NCBI RefSeq assembly: GCF_027497235.1
Contig: NZ_CP114902.1
Span: 3,299,501 to 3,363,500, forward strand
DNA length: 64,000 bases
From: Micromonospora sp. WMMD1128
GTDB taxonomy: Bacteria; Actinomycetota; Actinomycetes; Mycobacteriales; Micromonosporaceae
Direction of reading: 5' to 3'
Shown here: positions 55,806-63,385 of the stretch, one piece after another
How positions within the stretch are numbered: the first letter of the stretch is position 1
How the letters are laid out: every line of letters begins with the position of its first letter
The notes under the pieces: model-generated
What the model saw: only the letters and a program-made list of their open reading frames with translations
What the model was told of the DNA's origin: nothing
The model's database searches: none
Made by a program: the position numbers and the translations under genes

Positions 55806-55955
55806 TCAGCCCCGGTCGGTGGGCTGGCGACGGAACCGGGTCACCAGGCGCCGCCAGTAGAGCTTGGCGGTCACCGCCACGCCGGCCACCCCGCCGACCA
55901 CCGCCTGCACGATGAGACTGCCGGATCCCGCGTCCAGGTAGGCCAGGTGCGTCAC
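55806..55955 (-). CDS. small membrane protein, first gene of the sulfatase-fold operon
   Basis: A 49-residue protein, (M)THLAYLDAGSGSLIVQAV and onward, with one central transmembrane segment (SLIVQAVVGGVAGVAVTA) and a basic C-terminus (KLYWRRLVTRFRR). It starts at GTG 55955 with GGAAGGA upstream, and its stop lies four bases before the methyltransferase start. The DxGSGSLIVQ opening looks like a conserved small-protein signature, not random sequence. A positive-inside tail puts the C-terminus in the cytoplasm. Function unknown; probably an accessory of the downstream enzymes. Confidence 0.75.
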   Translation of the reverse strand: MTHLAYLDAGSGSLIVQAVVGGVAGVAVTAKLYWRRLVTRFRRQPTDRG

Positions 55956-56138
55956 GGCTGCTTTCCTTCCTTCGCCGGTTCATCGCTGTCCGCCCGGTAT
56001 GCGAGCTTATTTCCGCAAAAAGACGGACTCATCCCCTACGGTACGCGGTCGACCGGATACGCGCGGGCACACCGGACACTCCTCGCCCGTCCGATCCGTT
56101 CAAGACGGCCGGCCCCGCGTGCACCTACCGTGGCGGAC

Positions 56139-56537
56139 ATGACAGCGCACTTCGACCTCGTCGGGACGGTCGTCACCGACATGGCCCGCACCCTCGACTT
56201 CTACCGCCGGATGGGGCTGCCGGTCCCGGCCGGCGCCGAGACGGAACCGCACGTGGAGATCACCCTGCCCAACGGCGTACGGCTGGCCTGGGACACCGTC
56301 GAGACGATCCGGAGTTTCCATCCCGGCTTCACGCCGCCCACCGGCAGCCCCCGGATGAGCCTCGCGTTCCGCTGCGCCGACCCGGCCGAGGTGGACCGCA
56401 GGTACGCCGAGCTGACCGCCGCCGGCCACCACGGGGAACTGCCGCCGTGGGACGCCTTCTGGGGCCAGCGGTACGCGGTCCTGCACGACCCGGACGGCAA
56501 CGGCGTCGACCTGTTCGCGCCGCTGGCCACCGACTGA
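56139..56537 (+). CDS. VOC (glyoxalase/bleomycin resistance) superfamily protein
   Basis: A 132-residue vicinal-oxygen-chelate protein with two beta-alpha-beta-beta-beta units. Typical elements are 'VVTDMARTLDFYRRMGLPVP' at the start and 'WGQRYAVLHDPDGNGVDLFAP' at the end, the second with the metal-ligand Glu/Asp region. It has the size of bleomycin-resistance-like or dioxygenase-like members; the ligand cannot be told. ATG 56139. Its stop faces the stop of the AraC-type gene (convergent, 16 bp), so they are not an operon. Confidence 0.9.
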   Translation: MTAHFDLVGTVVTDMARTLDFYRRMGLPVPAGAETEPHVEITLPNGVRLAWDTVETIRSFHPGFTPPTGSPRMSLAFRCADPAEVDRRYAELTAAGHHGELPPWDAFWGQRYAVLHDPDGNGVDLFAPLATD

Positions 56538-56553
56538 GCCGGGGCCGCACCGG

Positions 56554-57312
56554 TCAGTCGACGGGCGGGGCGAGCAGGTGGGTCGGCGGCACCCCGGCCA
56601 ACTCCCGCACGTCGCGGGTGAGGTGGGCCTGGTCGGCGTACCCGGCCCGCACGGCGACCTCGGCGAGCGGCACGCCGGCCCGGGCCAGGCCCAGCGCACG
56701 GCCCATCCGCATGATCCGGGCGAGCGTCTTCGGGCCGTACCCGAAGAGGGCCCGGCTGCGCCGGTGCAGGGCACGCGGGCCGAGGCCGACCTCGGCGGCG
56801 GTCGCGGCGACCGTCGCCCCGGCGGCCAGCCGGGCGGCCACCCGGACGCCGAGCGGGTCCGGCCCGCCGGCGGCCCGCAGCCGCCCGCGCGCCACCTCCT
56901 CCAGGATCGCGGCGCCCGCCGCCGACCAGCCGGCCACCGTCAGCGCGGCAGCCGGACCGGTCGGGTCGGCCGCCGCCGCCTCGATCCGTTCGGCCAGGTC
57001 GGCGGCGGCGCGACCCCACAGGTCGGCGAGCGGGACGCGGCGGTCCCGCAACTCCTCGGCGGGCAGCCCGAACACGGCCGGCCCGACAGCCGGGGGCAGG
57101 CGCAACCCGATCCACCGCTCCCCCGGCGCCGAGCGGCCCACCTGCGCGGTGCGGTCCGGTCCCGCCACGAGCAGCCCCACCCGGCTGGACCAGAGCAGGT
57201 CCAGGCAGCCGTCCGGCAGAACCCGCACCGGCCCGCCGCCGGACGCGACGCTCGCCCATCGCACGGCCCGCCGGACACCCACCGCCTCCCGTTCCCGGTA
57301 CACCACGCCCAC
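56554..57312 (-). CDS. AraC family transcriptional regulator
   Basis: A 252-residue regulator. Residues 1-135 form a ligand or effector domain of the DUF6597-like type ('LPDGCLDLLWSSRVGLLVAGPD'), and residues 150-245 the two helix-turn-helix AraC DNA-binding domain ('VAATAAEVGLGPRALHRRSRALFGYGPKTL', 'PLAEVAVRAGYADQAHLTRDVRELAG'). The AGYADQAHLxRD stretch is the family signature. GTG 57312 with GAGGTGG upstream. It may control the adjacent VOC gene, which is convergent, so the link is weak. Confidence 0.93.
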   Translation of the reverse strand: MGVVYREREAVGVRRAVRWASVASGGGPVRVLPDGCLDLLWSSRVGLLVAGPDRTAQVGRSAPGERWIGLRLPPAVGPAVFGLPAEELRDRRVPLADLWGRAAADLAERIEAAAADPTGPAAALTVAGWSAAGAAILEEVARGRLRAAGGPDPLGVRVAARLAAGATVAATAAEVGLGPRALHRRSRALFGYGPKTLARIMRMGRALGLARAGVPLAEVAVRAGYADQAHLTRDVRELAGVPPTHLLAPPVD

Positions 57313-57361
57313 CCTGCCACCTCACGTCGATCACGAGGTTGGCGGGCACGCGCCGGGCCGG

Positions 57362-58585
57362 TCAGCGGCGGTGGTGCATGGCCAGGCGGAGCAGGAGGAA
57401 GCGCAGCGCGGTGGCGGCCAGGTTGGCCGTCACCAGCACGGCCAGCTCGGCGGCCCGGGACGCGCTCGTGGTCGCGTGCAGGACGGCCAGGGCCCCGCTG
57501 GTCAGGGCCAGGCCGAGCGCGAACGCGAGCATCCCCTGGAGGTGGTGCCGCCCGGCGTGCCGGCGACCGGTGACGCCGAAGGTGAGCCGCCGGTTGGCCG
57601 CCGTGTTCGCCACCGCGGTCAGCAGCAGCGCCAGCAGGTTCGCCGGTTGCGCCCCGAGCGGGCCGCGGGCCACCACGAACAGCAGGAGGTACGCCAGCGT
57701 GCTGGCCACCCCGACGGCGGCGAAGCGGGCGAGCTGACCGGGCAGCCCGACCGGCACCTGCGCCGCCGGCGCCGGAAGCGGCGCGCGGCCGAGCTGGGAG
57801 CGCAACCGGGCCAGCGGCAACGCGCCGGTGAGCAGCGCCCGGCCCAGCCGTCCGATGCCGCGCAGGTCGGCGAGGGCGGTGGCGACGATGTCGACCCGGC
57901 TGTCCGGGTCGTCCACCCAGTCCACCGGCACCTCGTGGATCCGCAGCCCGGCCCGCTGCGCCAGGACCAGCAACTCGGTGTCGAAGAACCAGCCGGTGTC
58001 CTGGACGAGCGGCAGCAGCTCGGCCGCCACGTCGGCGCGGATCGCCTTGAAGCCGCACTGCGCGTCGGAGAAACGCGCCGCGAGCGCGCCACGCAGCAGC
58101 AGGTTGTAGCCCCGCGAGATCACCTCCCGCTTGGCGCCCCGGACCACCCGGCTGGCCCGCGCCAGCCGGGTGCCGATGGCCAGGTCGGAGTGGCCGGACA
58201 GGAGCGGGGCGACGAGCGGCAGCAGCGCGGCCAGGTCGGTGGAGAGGTCCACGTCCAGGTACGCGAGCACCGGCGCGGGCGACGCGGACCAGGCCGCCCG
58301 CAGCGCCCGTCCGCGCCCCTTCTCGGCCAGGTGCAGCACTCCCACCTCGGGCAGCTCGGCGGCGAGCGCCTCGGCCACCGCCCAGGTGCCGTCGGAGCTG
58401 GCGTTGTCAGCCACCGTGATCCGGAACGGGTACGGGAAGTGCGCGGTCAGGTGCGCGTGCAGCCGCCGCACGCAGGGGCCGAGGTCGACCTCCTCGTTGT
58501 AGACCGGGACCACCACGTCCAACACGGCGGTGGCGGCGGTGGGCCGGGCGTGCACCGCGGCCCGGGACTCAGGCGTACGTGTCAT
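57362..58585 (-). CDS. GT2 glycosyltransferase fused to GtrA-like membrane domain
   Basis: A 407-residue fusion. Residues 20-260 form a GT2 (dolichyl-phosphate-sugar synthase type) domain with 'LDVVVPVYNEEVDLGPCVRRL', the DxD in 'VLAYLDVDLSTDLAALL' and 'SDAQCGFKAIRADVA'. Residues 285-400 are a GtrA-like four-helix membrane domain ('LARFAAVGVASTLAYLLLFV', 'NLLALLLTAVANTAANRRLTF'). It would make a lipid-phosphate sugar and help flip it, feeding the adjacent GT39 enzyme, whose gene ends three bases before this start. Last gene of the operon. Confidence 0.92.
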   Translation of the reverse strand: MTRTPESRAAVHARPTAATAVLDVVVPVYNEEVDLGPCVRRLHAHLTAHFPYPFRITVADNASSDGTWAVAEALAAELPEVGVLHLAEKGRGRALRAAWSASPAPVLAYLDVDLSTDLAALLPLVAPLLSGHSDLAIGTRLARASRVVRGAKREVISRGYNLLLRGALAARFSDAQCGFKAIRADVAAELLPLVQDTGWFFDTELLVLAQRAGLRIHEVPVDWVDDPDSRVDIVATALADLRGIGRLGRALLTGALPLARLRSQLGRAPLPAPAAQVPVGLPGQLARFAAVGVASTLAYLLLFVVARGPLGAQPANLLALLLTAVANTAANRRLTFGVTGRRHAGRHHLQGMLAFALGLALTSGALAVLHATTSASRAAELAVLVTANLAATALRFLLLRLAMHHRR

Positions 58586-58588
58586 GGC

Positions 58589-60904
58589 TCAGCCCTCGCT
58601 GCTCAGGTCGTAGACGGTGGTCCCGTCGACGGTGGTCGCGGTGAAGGTCTCGGCCACCCAGGCGGCGATCTCGGCCGAGGCGCTGCTGCCGCCGTTGGCC
58701 CGGAACCCGCCGCCCCCGACGAAGTAGTGGATCTTCCCGGCGGCGACGTACCGCTGGAACTGTTCGAGGGTCGGCGACGGGTCGCTGCCGTTGAAGCCGC
58801 CGATCGGCATCACCGGTTCGCCGGTGGCGAGCTGGTAGCCGGACGCGTTGTTCGAACCGACCGTGGCCGCGACCCAGGTGTAGTCCGTCGCGTCGGCCTT
58901 GAGCAGCGCCGTCATCTCCGCGCTCGGCTCACGGGCGTCGAGCAGTCCGCCCATGCCGCCGCCGGGCGTGCCGCGACCCCCGTCCTGGCCCGTGCCGCCG
59001 CCGTCCCGGCCACCGGAGGCGCCCGGAGCCTGGCCGCCGCCCGGAAAGCCCGGAAACCCGCCGTCCTGTCGGGTGCCGCGGTTCTGGCCGGTGCCGTCCT
59101 GGCCGCCGGGAAAGCCGGGGAACGCGCCGTTGCCGCCGCCGGGGAATCCGGGGAGCTCCCCGCCGCCGGGGCTCCGCCCACCGGGGAAGCCACCCCGGCC
59201 GGCGGGACCGAAGCCGCCCGCCACGACGGGACCCGCGCTGGGAATCGAACCGGTGTGCGGGGTCGACGCGGTCTGCCAGGCGTACGCCGCCGGCCCCGCC
59301 ATCCCCACCGCCACCCCCACCGCCGCGATCCCGGCCACCCCCCACCGCGTCCACCGCGTCCACCGCCGCGCGCCCCGACCCGGGGTGATCAAGGAGTTCG
59401 CGTCGCCGCGCGACTCGCTTCCCGACGCGAACTCCTTGATCACTGGAAGGGGCCGGGGGGTGCGGAGGTCGAGCAGGGGCAGGAGGGCGGCCGTCGTCAG
59501 GCCGGTGGCCAGGATCGTGGGGCGCAGCCACGGGTGCCAGTCGGGGGTACGGCCGAGCAGGCGCCACGACCACCAGACGGTGATCGCGAGCGTGCCGGCC
59601 AGGATCAGCGTGGCGACGTGTCCACGCCACCGGCCGGACGCGGTCCGGGCCCGCCAGAGCATGGTGACCCCGATGCCGACGAGCGCGCCGACGGCCGGCG
59701 CGAGGGCGACCGTGTAGTAGGCGTGGAAGATGCCGGACATGAAGCTGAAGATCAACCCGGTGACCAGCAGCCAGCCGCCCCAGAGCAGCAGGCCGGCCCG
59801 CCGCCGGTCGGTACGCGCCGCCCGCCCGGCCAGCCACAGGCCCGCCGCCAGCAGGATCAGCGCGGCCGGCAGCAGCCACGAGATCTGCCCACCGACCTCG
59901 GTGTCGAACATCCGCAGCGGGCCGGCCTGCCCGGAGAACGGTCCCCCGCCTCCGCCGCCCGGCCGGCCGCCCCCGCCGACGCTGCCCACCTCGTCGCCGG
60001 TGATCCGGCCCAGGCCGTTGTAGCCGAGCGTCAGCTCCAGGATGCTGTTGTGCTGCGAGCCGCCGATGTACGGGCGGGCGCTCGCCGGCACCAGCTCCAC
60101 GAGCGCCACCCACCAGCCGGCGGAGACCAGCACGGCCAGACCGGCCAGCAGGAGCTGGCGGATCCGCCGTCCGGGGCCGGTCGGCGCGGCCAGCAGGTAG
60201 ACCCCGGCGAGGACCGGGAGCACCAGGAACGCCTGGAGCATCTTGGTGAGGAAGCCGAAGCCGACGAGCACGCCGGCCAACGCGAGCCACCGGGTGCTCG
60301 CCGTCTCGACCGCCCGCACCGTCGCGTACGCGGCGGCCACCAGCAGGAACACCAGCAGCGCGTCGGGGTTGTTGAACCGGAACATCAGCGTCGCCACCGG
60401 GGTGAGCGCGAGGACCGCACCGGCGAGCAGCCCGGCGGCCGGGCCGTACCAGCGGCGCACCGAGGCGTACAGCACGCCGACCGAGGCGACGCCGAGCAAC
60501 GCCTGCGGCACCAGGATCGACCAACTGCTCAGCCCGAAGACGCGCACCGAGAGGGCCATCAGCCAGAGCGAGGCGGGCGTCTTGTCCACGGTGATCGAGT
60601 TGGCCGCGTCCGAGGAGCCGTAGAGGAACGCCGTCCAGCTCTCCGAGCCGGCCTGCACCGCGGCGGAGTAGAACGCGTTGCCCCATCCCGAGGCGCCCAG
60701 GCCCCACAGGTAGAGGAGCCCGGTCGTCACCAGCAGGGCGAGCAGGGCCGGGCGGGCCCAGCGCGGGTCACGACCGGCCGGCGGGTCCGCCGGGGTCGGC
60801 GTCGGCCGGGGTACGGGGTGGGCGGCCGGATCGGTCGCGGGCGGACCGGTCTCGGGGGCGGTCGCGCCCGGGCCACCGGTCAGCAGGCTCTCGGTTCTGT
60901 CCAT
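58589..60904 (-). CDS. GT39/PMT-type membrane glycosyltransferase
   Basis: A 771-residue integral membrane enzyme that transfers a sugar from polyprenyl-phosphate to an extracytoplasmic acceptor. Its N-terminus is a Pro-rich cytoplasmic tail, followed by 'GLGASGWGNAFYSAAVQAG' with the first-loop motif, 'VDKTPASLWLMALSVRVFGL', 'FNNPDALLVFLLVAAAYATV' and about eleven membrane helices. A Gly/Phe/Pro-rich segment ('GGFPGG', 'PGFPGG' repeats, about residues 555-640) and a C-terminal soluble domain ('EPVMPIGGFNGSDPSPTLEQF') follow, as in YkcB-like mannosyltransferases. Residues about 485-508 (VIKEFASGSESRGDANSL) are encoded by an inserted palindrome, copy 3 of family B. Confidence 0.92.
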   Translation of the reverse strand: MDRTESLLTGGPGATAPETGPPATDPAAHPVPRPTPTPADPPAGRDPRWARPALLALLVTTGLLYLWGLGASGWGNAFYSAAVQAGSESWTAFLYGSSDAANSITVDKTPASLWLMALSVRVFGLSSWSILVPQALLGVASVGVLYASVRRWYGPAAGLLAGAVLALTPVATLMFRFNNPDALLVFLLVAAAYATVRAVETASTRWLALAGVLVGFGFLTKMLQAFLVLPVLAGVYLLAAPTGPGRRIRQLLLAGLAVLVSAGWWVALVELVPASARPYIGGSQHNSILELTLGYNGLGRITGDEVGSVGGGGRPGGGGGGPFSGQAGPLRMFDTEVGGQISWLLPAALILLAAGLWLAGRAARTDRRRAGLLLWGGWLLVTGLIFSFMSGIFHAYYTVALAPAVGALVGIGVTMLWRARTASGRWRGHVATLILAGTLAITVWWSWRLLGRTPDWHPWLRPTILATGLTTAALLPLLDLRTPRPLPVIKEFASGSESRGDANSLITPGRGARRWTRWTRWGVAGIAAVGVAVGMAGPAAYAWQTASTPHTGSIPSAGPVVAGGFGPAGRGGFPGGRSPGGGELPGFPGGGNGAFPGFPGGQDGTGQNRGTRQDGGFPGFPGGGQAPGASGGRDGGGTGQDGGRGTPGGGMGGLLDAREPSAEMTALLKADATDYTWVAATVGSNNASGYQLATGEPVMPIGGFNGSDPSPTLEQFQRYVAAGKIHYFVGGGGFRANGGSSASAEIAAWVAETFTATTVDGTTVYDLSSEG
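59385..59443. repeat. dispersed inverted repeat, family B-like copy 3, inside the GT39 gene
   Basis: Perfect 20-bp arms, GTGATCAAGGAGTTCGCGTC and its complement, around a 19-bp centre. The reading frame passes straight through and encodes VIKEFASGSESRGDANSLIT. The arm resembles the TGATCATGAAGTTG arm of copies 1 and 2 (TGATCA, AG and GTT preserved) but is not identical. Confidence 0.85.
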
Positions 60905-60949
60905 GCCGGCAAGCTTCGGAGCGCCCGCTGGCCCGCCCCCGTGAACGAC

Positions 60950-62485
60950 CTATGCGTCCGCTGTGGATCGCGGCAGCCACACCGTGAACGCGGTGCGGCC
61001 GGGATCGCTGGCCACCTCGACCCGGCCGTGGTGCGCCTCCACCACGGCGGCCACGATGGCCAGGCCCAGACCGGTGCTGCCGTGCGCCCGGGAACGGGAG
61101 CTGTCCCCGCGGGCGAACCGCTCGAACACCTCCGCCTGCAGGTCCGCCGGGATGCCCGGTCCGTCGTCGGTGACCTGGAGCTCGACGCCGTCCGGGACCG
61201 CCGCGAGGCGGGTGGTCACGGCGGTGCCGGCCGGGGTGTGCACCCGCGCGTTGGCCAGCAGGTTCCCCACCACCTGGTGCAGCCGGTGGGGGTCGCCGGT
61301 GACGGTGAGCGGCTCGTCGGGCAGTTCGAGCTGCCAACGGTGCTCCGGTCCGGCCACGTGCGCGTCGCTCACCGCGTTCACCGCCATCGCGGTGAGGTCG
61401 ACCGGCTCGGCGGTGAGCGGACGGCCGGAGTCCAGTCGGGCGAGCAGCAGCAGGTCGTCGACGAGGCTTGTCATCCGGGTGCTCTCCGACTCGACCCGGC
61501 GCAGCGCGTGCGCCACGTCCGGCGGCACCTCCTGCCGGCCACGCCGGGCCACCTCGGCGTAACCCCGGATCGCGGCCAGCGGCGTGCGCAGCTCGTGGCT
61601 GGCGTCGGCGACGAACTGGCGTACCCGGGTCTCGCTCGCCTGCCGGGCGGCGAGCGCGGCGGCGACGTGGCCGAGCATCCGGTTGAGCGCGCCGCCGACC
61701 TGCCCGACCTCGGTACGCGGGTCGGTGTCGGCGGCCGGCACCCGGACCGACAGGGCCACCTCGCCCCGGTCCAGCGGCAGCTCGGTGACCCGGGCGGCCG
61801 TCGCGGCGACCCGGTTCAGCGGGCGGAGCGTGCCCCGGACGATCAACGCGCCGAGGCCGCCGGCGATGACCAGGCCGGCGCCGATGACCCCGGCCTGGGC
61901 CACGAGCATCCACATCACGGTCTCGTCGACCTGGGCCGTCGGGATCGCCAGGACCAGCACGTCGCCGTCGCCGCGCGGGGAGGTCACCGCGATGGCCCGG
62001 AAGTCTCCCCGGGCCCCGACGTCGACCGTGCGGGGACGGTCGTCGGGGGTCACCGTGGCCAGGTCGGCCAGGTCGGCCGCGGACACCGACTCGGTGGCGC
62101 CGCTCTCGGTCCGGACCTGCCCGGAGGGGCCGCCGGTGGGTGGCACCCTGGCCGCGATCGAGCCCGGCGGGAAGCCTCCCGGCGGCGCCGGCGCCGTCTC
62201 GCCGGCGGGCGGTACGGGCGGGGCCACCTGGTTGGGCCGGGTCGGGTCGACGCCGCGGCGGGCCCAGCGTTCCAGGTCGGCCGGCCTGCGGTCGCCGAAG
62301 GTGAGCTGGTTGTCGATCTGGCCGATCAGGAAGTGCCGCAGGGCGACCGTGGTCAGGCCGCCGATGCCGACGCTCACCAGCGCCAGCAGCGCCACCACGG
62401 AGAGGACCAGGCGGCGGCGCAGCGACCAGCCGGCCAGCCGCCGCCGCAGCCGCCCGCCGAGGTCACTGTGCGGGCTTGAGGACAT
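60950..62485 (-). CDS. sensor histidine kinase
   Basis: A 511-residue membrane histidine kinase. One helix near residues 25-45 (LVLSVVALLALVSVGIGG), an extracytoplasmic Pro-rich sensor region (70-175), a second helix ('AQAGVIGAGLVIAGGLGALIV'), then HAMP, HisKA with 'FVADASHELRTPLAAIRGYAEV' (H-box), and HATPase with 'NLLANARVHTP' (N-box) and 'STGLGLAIVAAVVEAHHGRV' (G2-box). It overlaps the response-regulator gene by 23 bp, so they form one pair. ATG 62485 is chosen; GTG 62497 is possible. The downstream GT39 gene starts 45 bp after its stop. Confidence 0.95.
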   Translation of the reverse strand: MSSSPHSDLGGRLRRRLAGWSLRRRLVLSVVALLALVSVGIGGLTTVALRHFLIGQIDNQLTFGDRRPADLERWARRGVDPTRPNQVAPPVPPAGETAPAPPGGFPPGSIAARVPPTGGPSGQVRTESGATESVSAADLADLATVTPDDRPRTVDVGARGDFRAIAVTSPRGDGDVLVLAIPTAQVDETVMWMLVAQAGVIGAGLVIAGGLGALIVRGTLRPLNRVAATAARVTELPLDRGEVALSVRVPAADTDPRTEVGQVGGALNRMLGHVAAALAARQASETRVRQFVADASHELRTPLAAIRGYAEVARRGRQEVPPDVAHALRRVESESTRMTSLVDDLLLLARLDSGRPLTAEPVDLTAMAVNAVSDAHVAGPEHRWQLELPDEPLTVTGDPHRLHQVVGNLLANARVHTPAGTAVTTRLAAVPDGVELQVTDDGPGIPADLQAEVFERFARGDSSRSRAHGSTGLGLAIVAAVVEAHHGRVEVASDPGRTAFTVWLPRSTADA

Positions 62486-63203
62486 AGCCCGCGCCACGCA
62501 GCGTGTGGATCATGGGTGTCCGGCCCGCGTCGATCTTCTTGCGCAGGTACGAGATGTAGAGCTCGACCACGTTCGCCTGGCCGCCGAAGTCGTAGTTCCA
62601 CACCCGGTCCAGGATCTGCGCCTTGCTCAGCACCCGGCGGGGGTTGCGCATCAGGTAGCGCAGCAGCTCGAACTCGGTGGCGGTGAGCGTGATCAGGTCG
62701 TCGCCGCGGCGTACCTCGTGGCTGTCCTCGTCGAGGCTGAGGTCGCCGACGGTGAGCACCGCCTCCTCCCGCGCGGCGACCGCGAACCCGGTGCGGCGCA
62801 GCAGGGCGCGCAGCCGGGCGATCACCTCCTCCAGGCTGAACGGCTTGGTCACGTAGTCGTCGCCGCCGACGGTGAGCCCGGCGATGCGCTCCTCCACCGC
62901 GTCCCGGGCGGTCAGGAACAACACCGGCACGCTCGGTGACTGCTCGCGCAGGCGGCGCAGCACCTGGAACCCGTCCAGGTCCGGCAGCATCACGTCGAGC
63001 ACGACGGCGTCCGGCCGGAACTGGCGGGCCGTGCTGATCGCCGCCATCCCGTTGCCGGCGGCGGCCACCTGCCAGCCCTCGTAGCGCAGGGCCATCGAGA
63101 GCAGGTCGGTGAGCGTCGGCTCGTCGTCCACCACCAACACCCGCACCGGCTCACCGTCGGGTCGGCGCAGCTCGATGCGGCCCTGCGCGGCCTGCCCGTT
63201 CAT
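62463..63203 (-). CDS. OmpR/PhoB-family response regulator
   Basis: A 246-residue two-domain regulator. The receiver (20-135) holds 'RVLVVDDEPTLTDLLSMAL', the phospho-acceptor Asp in 'AVVLDVMLPDLDGFQVL', and the switch 'LFLTARDAVEERIAGLTVGGDDYVTKPFSLEEV' with the conserved K. The OmpR winged helix (145-245) has 'LTATEFELLRYLMRNPRRVLSKAQIL' and 'YISYLRKKIDAG'. ATG 63203 with GGGGAG at 8-13 bp is the best of four in-frame ATGs (63218, 63209, 63203). First gene of an operon with the kinase and two glycosyltransferases, which it probably controls. Confidence 0.95.
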   Translation of the reverse strand: MNGQAAQGRIELRRPDGEPVRVLVVDDEPTLTDLLSMALRYEGWQVAAAGNGMAAISTARQFRPDAVVLDVMLPDLDGFQVLRRLREQSPSVPVLFLTARDAVEERIAGLTVGGDDYVTKPFSLEEVIARLRALLRRTGFAVAAREEAVLTVGDLSLDEDSHEVRRGDDLITLTATEFELLRYLMRNPRRVLSKAQILDRVWNYDFGGQANVVELYISYLRKKIDAGRTPMIHTLRGAGYVLKPAQ

Positions 63204-63385
63204 GACCATGCTCCCCATCGTGGGCGCACCCGCTGTACCGGCGCTGTCCCGATCCTGTGTACCAGCTGTGCCCGTGGCGCGCGGCGCATCCGGGCGGGTC
63301 GGTCGCCGTACACCCCTCGCGGTTTGCACAGCTCGGGGCGTGGGTAGCGGGTTCGGGGGGACCGGATGACGGCAGGGAGTTTTCG

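Noticed and set aside
56447..62479. Open frame of 2010 codons on the plus strand
   Set aside because: It runs antisense to the AraC, GT2-GtrA, GT39 and histidine kinase genes, which all have clear motifs. Its composition (Arg/Gly/Ala/Pro-rich, no domains) is what the opposite strand of high-GC coding DNA gives.
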